Position numbers and translations under genes: made by a program. This document shows positions 37,835 to 49,121 of a stretch of DNA of 64,000 bases, in pieces. The DNA is from Sporobolomyces roseus (Eukaryota; Basidiomycota; Microbotryomycetes; Sporidiobolales; Sporidiobolaceae): the NCBI GenBank assembly GCA_016617785.1, contig JADILM010000001.1, positions 930,001 through 994,000 on the forward strand. The letters are read 5' to 3'. The notes under the pieces were generated by a model. It made no database searches, was not told the DNA's origin, and saw only the letters and a list, made by a program, of their open reading frames with translations. The stretch's first letter is position 1. Every line of letters starts with the position of its first letter.

Positions 37835-39644
37835 TCAAGGTGCACGAGCGACAAACACCTCCAGATCCATCGAACCCAACACTTCATCCTCTTTCTCCTT
37901 CGTCTCAGGTCCATTTAGACGTCGATTCACCGCTTTCAACTCGTGCTCACATTCCCTCTTCGCTAGTTCCACCTGTTGATGACGGAACTCGAGTTCAGGA
38001 TCCGGTTGACCCCCAAACAACGAATCTCGTTTCCTCCTCTGAGTCCCAAAATTGCGAAGTCGATCCTCCAAAACAGGCAGATTGTGGCTCAGTTGCTGAG
38101 AGAGCTGTTGATCGAATGCAGGTTCCCAACCGAATTGCGATGTGATGAGTTGCGCCATTCCAGCTCGGTCTTGGAGCTCCTTAGTCCAAGATTCAACTGA
38201 GCCCATCAACTCGCTCAAATAATTCTCCCTGCGATTCCTGGCCTCGACAGATCCTCCGCCTTCGCAAGAACCTTGGCTTTGGGTCCGGTCTCGTTTGCGA
38301 GCATCGAGAGCGGCATTCGCGAGACCGTAGGAAGAGGCGGCGAGAGCTTGAGCCTGACTGTGGAGAGCGATTCGAGCAGTCGCTGTCGAAGAGGGCACGA
38401 TGACGACAGGTTCTGAGCCGGCGGCATAGCGCCCAAGCGGAGGATACTGATCGGAAAGGATAGCTTCGGGAGGGAGCACTTGAGCGATGGGATCTTGGGG
38501 AGCGGAGGGAAGGAGAACCGAGATTCGTCCTGTCGATCGCATCTCTCTTGCTGCGAGAGTGAGGTTCGATGGGACGACGGTGAGTGGTTTGAGGTTGATG
38601 AAGTGGTGATTGAGAATACTGTCGAAGACTTGCTGGACTTCCTGATTCCCTTGGTAAACGGCAAAATCGACTTCGACAATCTCAAGGCAGCATCCTGGCG
38701 AAAGAATTCGAACTGCTTCCTCCATCAGCTCGATCCACTTGATCTCTACATCACGCGCAATAAGTCGTCAGTGATTTCAGACGAAAGAGGGGCCAACGGC
38801 TCGGGGAAAGCTTACCGGGTAGAGCAAAGTTGAGACGAGAAATCCGGACGAAATCGAAAGCGTGATCGAGAAAGGGCAGAGGCGAGGATAGGAAGTCGTG
38901 TTGAACAAGAGAGATCCGACCTGCGAGATCATCAGGTAGCAAGCTATCATCGAAACGAGCTGGCTCGGCGTCGAGACCTGCGAGATTCGAAAGTCAGCTG
39001 TGAAGTTTGAGACGCGAGCCAGGAGCTTGTGCTCACCAACAAACTCTGTTTCCTTCCACTCTCTAGCTTGACTCAGAATCCAATGAGGTACACCACAGCC
39101 GATGTCGAGCACTCTCCGAGGTATTTGTCGAAGAACAGGATTCCCGTTCGAATCGACTTTCGCAGCTGCTACGCCTTCGAGTGCCGAGGTTTGGATCGAG
39201 TCCCTGCAAAGGAGTACACAGATATGATAAGCTACGATTGTGAGACGCATTAAGAGGAAACACTGGGACGAACCAGTCCAACGAAGCATTCGAATACGAG
39301 AGAAAATAGTTCAAATCTCTTGCGTAAGGTTGAGCTTCCATCCCTCCACACGGGTAGTGTGTCTTATACCAGCTCTGATCCTCTTCTTCCTCACTCGACT
39401 CCTCCTCAACCGTCGTGACATCCCGACGTGATTCTTCTTGTTGATCAAACCGAGAGACTTGTTCATGTATCAAATCACCCGCTCCCAAATACTTCGACTC
39501 TCTCGCTCTCCTCACTAGCTTTGACGATCCCAGTCCTAGTCTTGAGCGAGAAGAGCTGGGAGTTTGAGGGGTTCGAGGAGGGGACTGAGCCGAGGAAGGG
39601 GACTCGATTCGAGAATCGAGACAGTGCGACAAGATACCGGCCAT
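37835..39644 (-). CDS. Class I SAM-dependent methyltransferase
   Basis: About 530 residues over four exons. A Ser/Pro/Arg-rich N-terminus (about 100 residues) with an acidic EEESSEEEEDQSW patch is followed by the Rossmann core: RRVLDIGCGVPHWILSQARE (motif I), then VGLDAEPARFDD with the acidic ribose-binding position, LVQHDFLSSPLPFLDHAFDF and EEAVRILSPGCCLEIVEVDF. The C-terminal half is long and less conserved, and helical (LDARKRDRT, LAKRECEHELKAVNRRL). The general plan fits the fungal methyltransferases related to methyltransf_25/LaeA, but nothing identifies the substrate. A 100-nt 5'-UTR intron (39647-39746) with GTGAGT donor, CTGAC branch word and ACAG acceptor ends two bases before the ATG. 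Confidence 0.82.
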
Positions 39645-40161
39645 GGCTGTTATTCGTTCGAAAGGTTCTCTAGTCAGCTTGCGTCTCGCGGAAGTTGGGA
39701 GAGAGGTTTAAAAGATGAAAGAGACAAAGGGCTTGAGGGAACTCACAAATGGGAGAGAGGTATGTGCGGCTCCTCTGAGAGTATAGAAGTCGTTTGCGAG
39801 AGCTACCAGAGCTTCCGCGGTTGCGAAGGGAGTAGATGAGTTGAGATTGCCGAGACGGAAAATCAGGATAAAGTCGAGAATGAGGACCCGAGCGAGCTCT
39901 GTGCCCTTAGAGCTACCGAGCAGCCTATGTCTTGTGAGAGTAGGAGTAGCATCTGAGCGGTCGAGAATGAGTGATGTGGAGAACAAAGGGAGCGAAAAAT
40001 CTTTCGCAACTTCTGAAAAGAGAGCGAACTTATCGCAAGCCGCGAATGGCGTCGAGCGTTGTCGGTTTTGTAGCAATGGTGGAGACGAGACAGGCTCGCT
40101 GAAAAAAGCTGCAACTGACTCGAACAATTTGAAGAATGCATTTCCACCAAGTTCGTAACAG
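39645..40161. other. 5' leader and promoter of the methyltransferase gene
   Basis: About 520 nt between the methyltransferase start and the alcohol dehydrogenase stop. It holds the leader intron 39647-39746. A 139-codon minus-strand frame (39708-40127) crosses the donor but is out of phase with the methyltransferase after splicing, so I treat it as noncoding leader. TTCGCAA at 40003-40009. Confidence 0.6.
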
Positions 40162-41871
40162 CTACAACTTCATCACCACCCTCCCAACGATCTTGCCCTT
40201 CTTGAGATCGTCGAAAGTCTGTTCAATAACCTCTCCGGAGAAATCTCGCGTCTCGACTACGCATTTGACCAGTCCTCTCTCCACGAAGTCAAGGGCCTCA
40301 ATCGCATCTGTCGGTGTTCCAACGTGAGTACCCATGAGCGTGAGTTGCTTCTCAATCAGGAGAGCGGAGTGCGTACTACAGAATCGAGAGCGAGGTCAGA
40401 AGCGGGCAGGGGACGAGGGGAACAGGACGGAATGAAACTCACGAGAACTCGGTTAGACCAATGCAAGCTATCTTTCCGAAGACTCGAGCATATTTGAGCG
40501 CATCGGTATAACCTGCTCCATGTGCCAGACAAATCAGTCCATAATGAGCTCCACCTCCTGTCACTTCGAGAACTTCGGCGCCGACGTCCTTCGTTTTTGC
40601 GAAATCGACGAATTCTTCAGCTCCGCTCGTTCGCGCAACCGCTTCCTTGGCTGTGCTATCAATACCCACCACTCGAAGTCCGAAGGCTTTGGCTAAAAAG
40701 GGCAAGCCATGAGCGAAGGGCGAGGCGTGAGCGAAGGGAAAACGGAGGAAGATCAAGGGAGCGACGTACCATATTGAACTGCTAGACTGTGAGGTAAGAA
40801 CGAGTCAGCTGCCGACACATAGAAGGAGAGCGATCCGGAAACTCACTTGCCTAGCCCTCCTCCAGCTCCAGGGATGGCGATCTAACAATGCGAATCCGTC
40901 AGTTCTGATCGATGGGAGAAAAGTCAAAAAGCGATATTTACCCATTCGCCTGCTAATGGTTTGAGCAGTTTCAAAGCCTTAAACACAGTGACACCCGCGC
41001 AGCTGTGAAGTATGAGCAGATCAGGTCTTGAACAGCATTACCGCTGGATCAGGAGTTGACGGACAGAATCGGGCAAGCTTGTTCTGCTGATATTGACTCC
41101 GGGACAGGGATAGCGTGTACAGCTTTTGATATAGTGTATTCTAGAAATAGGGGTACATAGCGCGCGTCAGATTGGGTGACTGGCCTGGAGACACGAAGCA
41201 GGAAACGAACCTGCGAAAGTTCCAGCTACGGTGAAACCTCGAAAGCTGCGCAATATGGATACAAGTCAGATACACGAGCCTTAGCTATATGAAACGAAGA
41301 CAGTTCGTGACTCACGTAGCTTCAGGACATAGAGTCAGGCCTCCTTTGGTACAAGCCTGCGAAAGAAATCACAAAAGAAACGACTCGTCCGGTGAGCACA
41401 GAACGTCTCTCCAGACAGACAACCTCCCACAGCTTCAACGTATCGAGAGATCGAGCTAACCTCACAAACACCACAATTTGAAGCGATGAAAGCGAGTCCA
41501 ACGTAATCTCCGACTTTTCTACTCGTGACTCTGGATCCAATTTTCACCACTCGCCCACAACCTTCATGCCCTCCACATAGTGGTCGTATCGGAGGGATGT
41601 CGGTCTCGTGTCCCGAAGGTGTATGGGCAGCGAGGTCGGAATGGCAGATGCCTGCGAAAAGGAAAGAACATTGTCAATACGGATGGTTGTGCAGGTTGAG
41701 ATTTGGCAGGCTGAAGCTTCCAGAGAGCTGCGACTCACCAGTAGCTTCCAATCTGATCAAGACTTCGTCGTCAGCTGGCACGGGCAGAGGAAGTTCTGCG
41801 ATCTCGTATTTCGACCCCATCTCTCGCAAGATTGCTGCTCGATAAGTCGTCGGAAGCTCGTTGTCGTTCAT
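40162..41871 (-). CDS. Zinc-dependent medium-chain alcohol dehydrogenase
   Basis: An NAD(P)-dependent alcohol/aldehyde oxidoreductase of the MDR superfamily, about 350 residues over about ten exons. Catalytic-zinc ligands lie in the start of GICHSDLAAH and in GGHEGCGRVVKIGSRV; the structural zinc site is NCGVCEACTKGGLTLCPEA (C-x2-C-x2-C-x7-C). The Rossmann glycine motif is AIPGAGGGLG, followed by GLRVVGID and the late conserved blocks YGLICLAHGAG, YARVFGKIACIGL and EKQLTLMGTHVGTPTDAIEA, ending KKGKIVGRVVMKL. This fits the fungal ADH1/ADH3-like tetrameric group. There is no obvious mitochondrial presequence, so it is probably cytosolic. It is divergent from a DHA2 transporter, but a shared function is not shown. 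Confidence 0.93.
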
Positions 41872-42280
41872 GGTGTGTCGTGTATGCTGTGACTCGAGTA
41901 GCTAGCGGAAGCAGGAGAGCAGGAGAGGTTCAAAACTGGGCTTCTCCTATCGCCCCACAATGGCGGTTAGACTGAGTTTTGCCGCTGGAAGCTCGTCTTC
42001 GCTGTTTCTGTATTATCATTGTCGTCGTCGAGCAGCCGTACTTCGCGATAAACTGTTTGACGAAGTAAGTTAGCAAGCAAAAATTGCGAAGTTGCGAAAT
42101 TACCATAACTCACCTCACAGATTACAAGCCGCGGTTTACTCTTGATCCCGCTATCGTACTGATAAACAACTAAGCACACGACCGGAGAGCATGCGGTGCT
42201 GCGATTTCGGCCGTTTCAAGTTTCGAAATCGGCAGTCAAGAATAGCTTTTCCTTCTCTTCCTTAACCACAGAAGCTAGAT
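41872..42280. promoter_or_regulatory. Divergent promoter, alcohol dehydrogenase / MFS transporter
   Basis: A 409-nt region with two direct TTGCGAA words at 42084-42090 and 42092-42098, 8 nt apart. A small minus-strand frame (41967-42179) has no domain. The arrangement would allow co-regulation of the two genes. Confidence 0.5.
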
Positions 42281-45172
42281 ATGATATCACCAGCACCAGA
42301 ACCACCAGATCGATCTATACCTGCGCCAATACAAGCTACGCTAGTTGAGCCTCTCGCGGCAGCTTCAGGTAGGGCTGGAATTGATGAGGAATTATCAAGG
42401 GAAATCGAGGAGGAACGACGAAGCATTACCAGTGCGACTCGAGTGAATGCGAGTGTTGAATCTTTGAGTGACAAGGGAGGAGTGGTACGGAAACTAGAGG
42501 ACGAAGAGGGAGAAAGAAAGGAGAAAGTTGTCCTTGACTCGCACCACAAGAACGGGTTAGAAGATCAATCTGCTTATCTGTGAATATTCGTCTTGATCTT
42601 TGCGATACGATGGAGCTGACTCGATCGCTTGTTGTAGACCGGTCAAAGTGAGTTTTCCGAATTTCGCAACGATTATTATCGAGCTTGAGCTAGCGTTTCC
42701 GTCTTGAAAGCTGACTCATCTATCGTTTGTAGCGCTTGATTGTCGTCTTTGCCTCTCTCCAACTCGTGGTCTTCCTTGCGTGAGCTTCCTTGACGTTTTT
42801 CTCGCTTTCACGCTCTCTCGCGATGCTGATCGTCCTCTCTTCAGCTTTTTGGACCAAACTATCGTTTCGACCCTCCTGCCGACCATCTCAGCTGCTTTCA
42901 ACGCCGGGAGGAGCAGCTCATTCGTAGCCGCCGCATACTTGCTGACTTCCACCGCTCTTCAACCAATGTGAGTGAAGATTCGACTTCGATCGTGCGAAAC
43001 CATTCTGATCGCATGGTGATTCAAACGACAGCTGGGGACGACTATCCGATATCTTCGGACGCAAGGTTACACTAATCGTGTGCGTTGTCGCTTTCGCCAT
43101 CGGCTCCCTCGCATGCGCCGTCGCTCAATCGATGATACAACTGATCGTATTTCGAGGCTTGCAAGGAGTTGTACGTTGCTGTCTCACTCTCTATCTAGCA
43201 CTATAAGCTGATACTAGTGGATTGTGCTCACAGGGAGGAGGAGGTTTACTTGGTCTCGTTCTGATCATCGTTTCCGACGTCGTTTCGCTCAAAGATCGAG
43301 GGAAGTATCAAGGCATAACAGAAGCTACTATCCTAATAGGTAACGCTTGTGGTCCCTTGATTGGGGCTGCTTTTGCTGAATCAGATTGGAGATGGGGTGA
43401 GTCTCGAATCGAGGAATCGAGAGAGGACTTCAAAGCTGACAGTACTTCTTCGCAGCGTTCTGGATCAACCTGCCCCTTTCTGCTGCGACAATAGCTATCA
43501 TCTTCTTCTATCTCCCCCTCAAGCCCGTCACCGGCAGCATCAAGGCGTGAGTCCAGCTCAATCTCATCTTTCGAAGTTTGCGTTTCATCCGGAGCTCATC
43601 CCTTGTAATCTCTTCCTCTGACAGTAAGCTCAAGCAGATTGATTACGGTGGATCGTTGCTATGTATGGCGGGAACGTAAGTCGAGGAGCATTGATCTGAG
43701 TGCTTTGACCCTCGATCGAGAGCTGACTTTTCCGCTCCTTCCCCAATACGTCAGTGTACTCATCATCTTACCGCTGAATTGGGGTGGAACTTCGTTTCCG
43801 TGGGCATCAGGACCGGTCCTCGGATGTTTGATCTCTGGGATCTTCACCTTCGTACTGTTCGTACTTTGGGAGGGTCGATTCGCAAAAATACCTGTCGTAC
43901 CTCGTATGTCACTTCGACAGTGTTCACACTCTTGCATCGTGAAACTGACCTCGACTTCTCGCAAACACAGCGTTCATCTTCCGTCAGCGAACTGTTTCGA
44001 CAATTTTCCTCAACACTTTTTCTTCGTAAGTGCTCTAGCTGTTTCGTACGGCTACATTGGCTGACATCCTTCCGCATGTGCAGTGGTGGTACCATCTTGA
44101 GTCAAGTCTACTACATGTGAGCCCATCTTCAGTGCCGGTTTCCTTGCTTCCTTCGCCGTCCCTGCGAACTCACACTATTGTTCTCGTTAACAGCCCTCAA
44201 TACCTTCAAGTCGCTCGAGGAGTTAGTCCGATCCGGAGTGGTGTACTCATCTTACCTCTACTCTGCCTCATCACTGCTTTCGTCTTCTTCACGGGTCAAT
44301 TGATCTCTCGAATCGGTCTGTACAAGGTGAGCTAACGCTTCGCTGTTTCGCTACTTTCTCCTACTCATCATCGTTTCCTTATAGCCATCAATCTGCATCG
44401 GCTACGCAATCTGGACGCTAGGACTTGGACTACTCTCATCGATCACTTCGACCACTTCTGAAGCGAAACTCATTGGATTCATGGTCGTGACAGCTGCTGG
44501 ACAGGGTCAGACATTGCAGAGTACTCTAGTAGCGGCACAGTCAGCTGTATCTCGATCAGAGATGTCGGTGGTCACGTCGACGAGGAACTTTATGCGAAGT
44601 TTGGGAGGTACTGTCTTCCTAGTTGTTTCAGCTACGATCATGTGGGTTTCCTCAACCTCTTCACTCGGCCAAGTCGGACCGGCAAGCTGACCTCTCGCCT
44701 GTTCGTTCTAGCAATAACACCCTTCGCTCTCACCTCTCACCTCTCGGATTCCCTTCCTCCTTGATTGACGCACTCATCGACGATCCAACCGGAATATGGA
44801 GGAACCGAGCCGACTCCTCGCAGACTGTCGACCTTCTCTCTCTCTCCGCACAACAGAAACAAGATATCGTCGAAGGTTACGTGCGAGGGTTCCGAACGAT
44901 GTTTCACGTTTTGACGGGTTTGATCGGATTAAACTTGTGCGTGCTCTTTCTGAATCTGCTCCTTTCGATCAAAACACTGGGACTGACTTGTCGAGTTTGC
45001 GAAAAGTGTGTTGGCGACTCTTTTCATCGAACAGCATTCTCTCAAGAGCAAAGACGACGAAGCGCTGAAACAGAAAGGCAAAGAGCTTACCCAAGCGAGG
45101 AAAGAAAAGCGGCTGGCAAAGAAGGAAGGGAAGGCGGTGAAGGAAGAGGATCTCGAGAAAGGGGAGAAGTGA
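42281..45172 (+). CDS. MFS drug:H+ antiporter, DHA2 (14-helix) family
   Basis: A proton-coupled multidrug/toxin exporter, about 600 residues in a dozen or more exons. A cytosolic N-terminus of about 100 residues precedes the first helix, RLIVVFASLQLVVFLA, and the family motif FLDQTIVSTLLPTISAAF. Further signatures: WGRLSDIFGRKVTLIVCVVA (MFS motif A), GGGGLLGLVLIIVSDVVSLK, RGKYQGITEATILIGNACGP, WINLPLSAATIAIIFFYLPL, IPQYLQVARGVSPIRSGVLI and AAGQGQTLQSTLVAAQSAVS. Exon 2 is only 10 nt (42638-42647) and completes YLPVKRL just before helix 1. A late intron (44937-45006) must be removed to give the family C-terminus FVLATLFIEQHSLKSKDDEA; otherwise a different Arg-rich tail is read. Stop TGA at 45170-45172. 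Substrate unknown. Confidence 0.93.
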
Positions 45173-45416
45173 GATAGATTATTGGGTGAGAAACTTGTTG
45201 TAGCTGTATTTTTTATCATCTTCATATCTTATAGACTGTCATACAGCCCGCGTTCGACCTTTCGAGTGAATTTCTCGCAGGAGAGAGTACGACGAAACTC
45301 GTCTCTCGCATCGCTCGACTCGAAATGAATCGAAATCTAGGGTAGGACATTACAAATTCCCCTTTCCAGACTCTCGTCTATGCATCCCCTCCACCTACGT
45401 GATCTCAACTCTCTAC

Positions 45417-46462
45417 TTACGCTTGACTCCTTCCGAGAAGACGAGCGAGTTCTGCGAAACCACACGAAACGAGATCAGTCTCTTTCGCGTTTCGCGCTTC
45501 TGAATTTGAGAGCACCGGGAACTCACGTTCAACTTCGATACGTTCGTGAGTGACGGAAGATTTGGGAGTGTTGCTGTCGTTTTGAGGTAATTGAACATCC
45601 GACTCTTTGATAGTCCAGTTTCTTGATGAAGCAATCTCGTTCAAGTCTGCTTTCGACGTTCATCATCAGCGTCGAGCCGATAGTTGAGATTTAGACAGAG
45701 TGATGCTCACCCTCGGTACCCATGAATCCGACCAAGATCTCCTTCTTGACACTCCTGAAACTCAATTCGACCTCCTTAGCAATCTCTTCCCGAATAGCCT
45801 TCTCCCATCCCTTTGAACTTCTCTTCAACTCTTCCATTTGTCCCTTGACATCTGCTCCCCCCTCAACGTTGTTGACCGCAGACCAGAATTGACGGAATTT
45901 CCGACCTTGGAGAGTCGAGGAGAGGGATTGAAGTAATTGAGCAGTTTCCTTCTCTCCTTTTGGGGTTGCAGGAACCTTCTTCGCGGGTTCATCATCGTCG
46001 GAGTCTTCATCGGAATCGTGGGAGTGGACGGGAGGGAGAGCGGCTCCGTTGACGAAAGAGTCGGAGAGGAGGGACCAAGCTAAACCAAAATCGGGAGAGA
46101 AGGGAGCGTGAGCGATGGTGAGGAAGAGGATAGAGAGTGCTGCTGAAGGTGAAAGGGATGTAGGATTGAATTGGCTGCGTGAATTTGGAGGGGTCAGTTT
46201 ATCGAGCGAGTCGAGGAAAGACACAAAATATACTCACTAAAGCTTGAGAAGAGCGAGGTTGGCTAGCAGATCGTATTGACCATCTGCTAATTGCTGTTGA
46301 AGGTAATCCTCGAGAAGGTGGACGTCTGTACGAGCGAATTCGGCATTAGTTGGAAAGAAGGTTTCTGAGAAGATCAAACAGCAACGCACTGGAAGGGTTG
46401 TATCGATCGACACCTTGAATAAGGGTCGCAATGTGTTCAGGTCGGCCTTCGAGAGCGAGCAT
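45417..46462 (-). CDS. Eukaryotic translation initiation factor 3 subunit K
   Basis: eIF3k, a small PCI/CSN8-type subunit of the eIF3 scaffold on the 40S ribosome. Exons begin MLALEGRPEHIATLIQGVDR then YNPS, HLLEDYLQQQLADGQYDLLA, NLALLKLYQFNP, SLSPSAALSILFLTIAHAPF and FGLAWSLLSD; later FRQFWSAVNN, the helix AIREEIAKEVELSFRSVKKE, then EIASSRNWTIKESDVQLPQN and the end ELARLLGRSQA. An insertion of about 45 residues with an acidic/Ser run (HSDDS-type composition, EDSDDDEPAKK) splits the N-terminal helical repeats where the human protein has only a short loop. The start at 46462 gives a normal N-terminus. Stop TAA at 45417-45419. Confidence 0.9.
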
Positions 46463-47397
46463 TTCTGTTGTCGAGCTGGTTGCGAAAAGGAAAGTGAGAA
46501 AGTCAGCGAAATGCCGATACACAGGGTCTACTTTTGCTCAGCCAAGAGTAGCTTGTCCCCACTCCATTCCATTCCAGGCTATCGCTCAGCCCTTCTTTGT
46601 GAGCCTTGGTTGATTGTTATTCGAATACATTGTTCATCAAGAGCAATCCATCCCAATCTCGTTTAACCCTTCCTGCCATTCATTACTACCGCCAGTCACA
46701 AGAGTACTGCCAATCTGGTGACTACTCTAGTCTCTAATCGTTGTGTCGTTGTTGAGAAAGTTGATGAAAAGGTGGATGAAAGAATAATGGAGGGATCGGC
46801 AACGGCGCAAGAAGCTGAGGTCTGTTACGAGTAGAGGGATAGTTGAGCCTTACATAGAGTGTATGAAGGGGCGAACGAAGGACTAGAGGTGTAAGAGGAG
46901 AGTCAAAAGTGAGATTCGTTTCTTGCTTCTCACCATAACTTTCACGACTTGTCAACACCTCTGACGACCATTGTACTGAGCCAGGAGGCTAAGACTGGCT
47001 CTAGAGAACGCAAGAGTGCCCATCTCGTCTCTCTCCATCGCTGTTAAAGCCGTCAACTTTCTTTTCGCTCTCTCCCTTTCTCCTCTACCACTCCTTCAGA
47101 TTCGCTGGAACCGGACCGCTCTGAAGCTGCATCCAATGCTTCGTACAGACTCGACAGACTCAGGGCTGGTCACGCGTTTCACGCTAGACGTCTCTTTTTT
47201 CCTCCTTCTCTACAAACTTGACTGATGAATCGCCTCTTTCTCAGCTTCACCTCCTATCCAGGCCTCCCCGACATGCGGATCGATCGATCTTCAGACCTCG
47301 ATGAGTAAGCCGGTGTCGCCGCGGACTTCTTACGCCAAATTGCTTCGTCTTCTACCGTTTCTCTTTCTCCTTCCTTCCCTTCAACCACATCTCAATC
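46463..47397. other. Intergenic between divergent eIF3k and 47398 gene
   Basis: About 935 nt, long for this window. Minus-strand sequence near 46855-46955 contains an intron-like arrangement (GTGAGA donor, TTTTGACTC, CTCTAG acceptor), and small frames exist on both strands (46734-46958 minus, 47016-47225 plus, 47301-47549 plus), none with a recognisable product. Possible unannotated small gene or noncoding transcript. Confidence 0.4.
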
Positions 47398-48547
47398 ATG
47401 TCACGAACTCTTGCGACGCTCGCTGCGAGCGCCCTTCCCTGCGGGTTTTACCGGGATGTCGCAAAGATACCAGGCGTCAACCGCGAAAAGGTCTGTGTCG
47501 ACGGAGTCTTCGGGGTCTGGCTCCAAGTCTACGGCGACCATTATCGTGAGAATAGACATCTCGTACAAGTCGGTGGAGAGGCAGTGCCGGCGGACGTCAA
47601 ACTCATCCTACGGGATCTCGAATTCTCGTTTCATTGTGTCGTGAGCTCCTCAAACCCTGTCTTCCAAAGTCTCACCCGACCGCTGACAGCAAAATGCTCT
47701 AGCCGCTACGTATTCATTACAGCATTCAAGCGGGGTTCCCTATACCTCCAACGGAAACAATCGAGCACTTGTGAGCGTTTTCACCAAGAAACATCGCATA
47801 GCAGCTGCTAATCTTCGTGACGACCATGGCTTGCAGTGTAGGGTTTACGCTTGAAAGGGAAAGGGAAGACATTAGTTATCCGATTCCCTCAGCTCTGGTG
47901 ATTTGGCCCAACATTGGTCAAGAATATCAAGTTGCGAACGGAATCTACCTGGTCCTCGATCTCGTCTCTACCTACTTCCGTTGGAGTCGCCAACTTCACT
48001 CCAAGTCAGTGAGATCCGAACAGCAAGCAGTACTCGGTCTGTTCTTGCACGCCCTCCGTCTCGTTGCGCCTCAACGTCAATTCACCCTCGACCTCGATTT
48101 TGGTCATTCTCTCTCTCCTGACCTTACGAGACGAGTTCAATCACATCCCAACTTCCGAACGAAATGGTTACCTGCAATCAAGCACTTCATCGAGAAGGAG
48201 AATCTTCATATTATCGCCGAATCAGCCGCTCGTTTCGCTGCGAATCAGAACACAATCGCTCCATTCAACCGTGCGTCCGAGTCGGGCCTCAACGCTGGTG
48301 TGATGGGATCCTTGTTTGACGTCCACGAGCTCTTGCAAGTGAGTTTCGACACCGCCGTCTTGCATTTCCCCGTCAAATCACACTGATTTCTGTCTTTTCT
48401 CGCATACGATAGCCACTCCTCACTCCAGCTCCTCCTCCACAAGCTATCCCAATTCTACATTATACTCGTGCTCCTCTCAGCGGTCACCGAGCTCCTCCTC
48501 CTCCCCAGTTTCAACCTATGGTTAGAAACCACCTCAATCCTTTCTGA
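47398..48547 (+). CDS. Hypothetical protein, no family recognised
   Basis: A 315-residue product from four exons: 47398-47640, 47703-47770, 47837-48338 and 48413-48547. All three introns have GTGAGC/GTGAGT donors and TAG/CAG acceptors, and the phases close exactly, which is the main evidence for the gene and for choosing this frame over two other open plus-strand frames in exon 1. The protein starts MSRTLATLAASALPCGFYRD, contains VCVDGVFGVWLQVYGDHYRE and a mixed alpha/beta-looking middle, a segment with conserved-looking VLGLFLHALRLVAPQRQFTL and LPAIKHFIEKENLHIIAESA, and a Pro-rich tail ending MVRNHLNPF. No membrane helix, signal peptide or catalytic motif was recognised. It may be lineage-specific. 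Confidence 0.72.
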
Positions 48548-49121
48548 GCTTTCCTTTCCTTATCACTACTCCCTCGCAACAGAGCTAGGTCTTCTAGCAT
48601 CTCCTGATACCTCTCGTCTCGCGTGTTCTCTCTCTTTTGTTCAGACCCTCCACGAGGATCAGACTTTTTCGGTTCCCTCCTTTTTTTTTTTTGCCGTCGA
48701 ACTCCCTTTCACCTTTTCATTCTCTTCCTGAGCCTTTCTGTCCATTGTACAACTGGTAATCTACCCTTTCAGTCGATAATTCTTCTACGTCTGCAAGCGA
48801 AGAAGAAAACCTGAGCAAGCTCGAGAAATCTTTTCGTCTGTTGCCGCTTTTTTTCGTCTCATCTCCATTGCGCTAGACCTGACAGGAATCTCTCTGACAA
48901 AGTCGACAAGTAAGGGTCAGAGGAAAGATACATCCGAATCCGTTTGCGTCAGTATGAATGAAACAGTACTCGATATCAAGTTTGCAGATTGCGAAAAAAG
49001 GGATTGTACAATAAAACAAGTAGATCAAACCAAAACCCCAAGAGAACGTAAAACGAGACCACAGCTAAACAACGAGAATGTTTCGACAGAGCGAATGAGG
49101 AATGGGGGAGAGGTCGATCTC
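48548..49121. other. Intergenic: convergent 3' ends
   Basis: About 575 nt between the 47398 gene and YTH1. T/C-rich, with a poly-T run (48683-48694) and a TTGCGAA word near 48990. No gene. Confidence 0.5.

Noticed and set aside
39708..40127. 139-codon minus-strand open frame upstream of the methyltransferase
   Set aside because: Crosses a good leader-intron donor and would be out of phase with the methyltransferase after splicing; no family resemblance.
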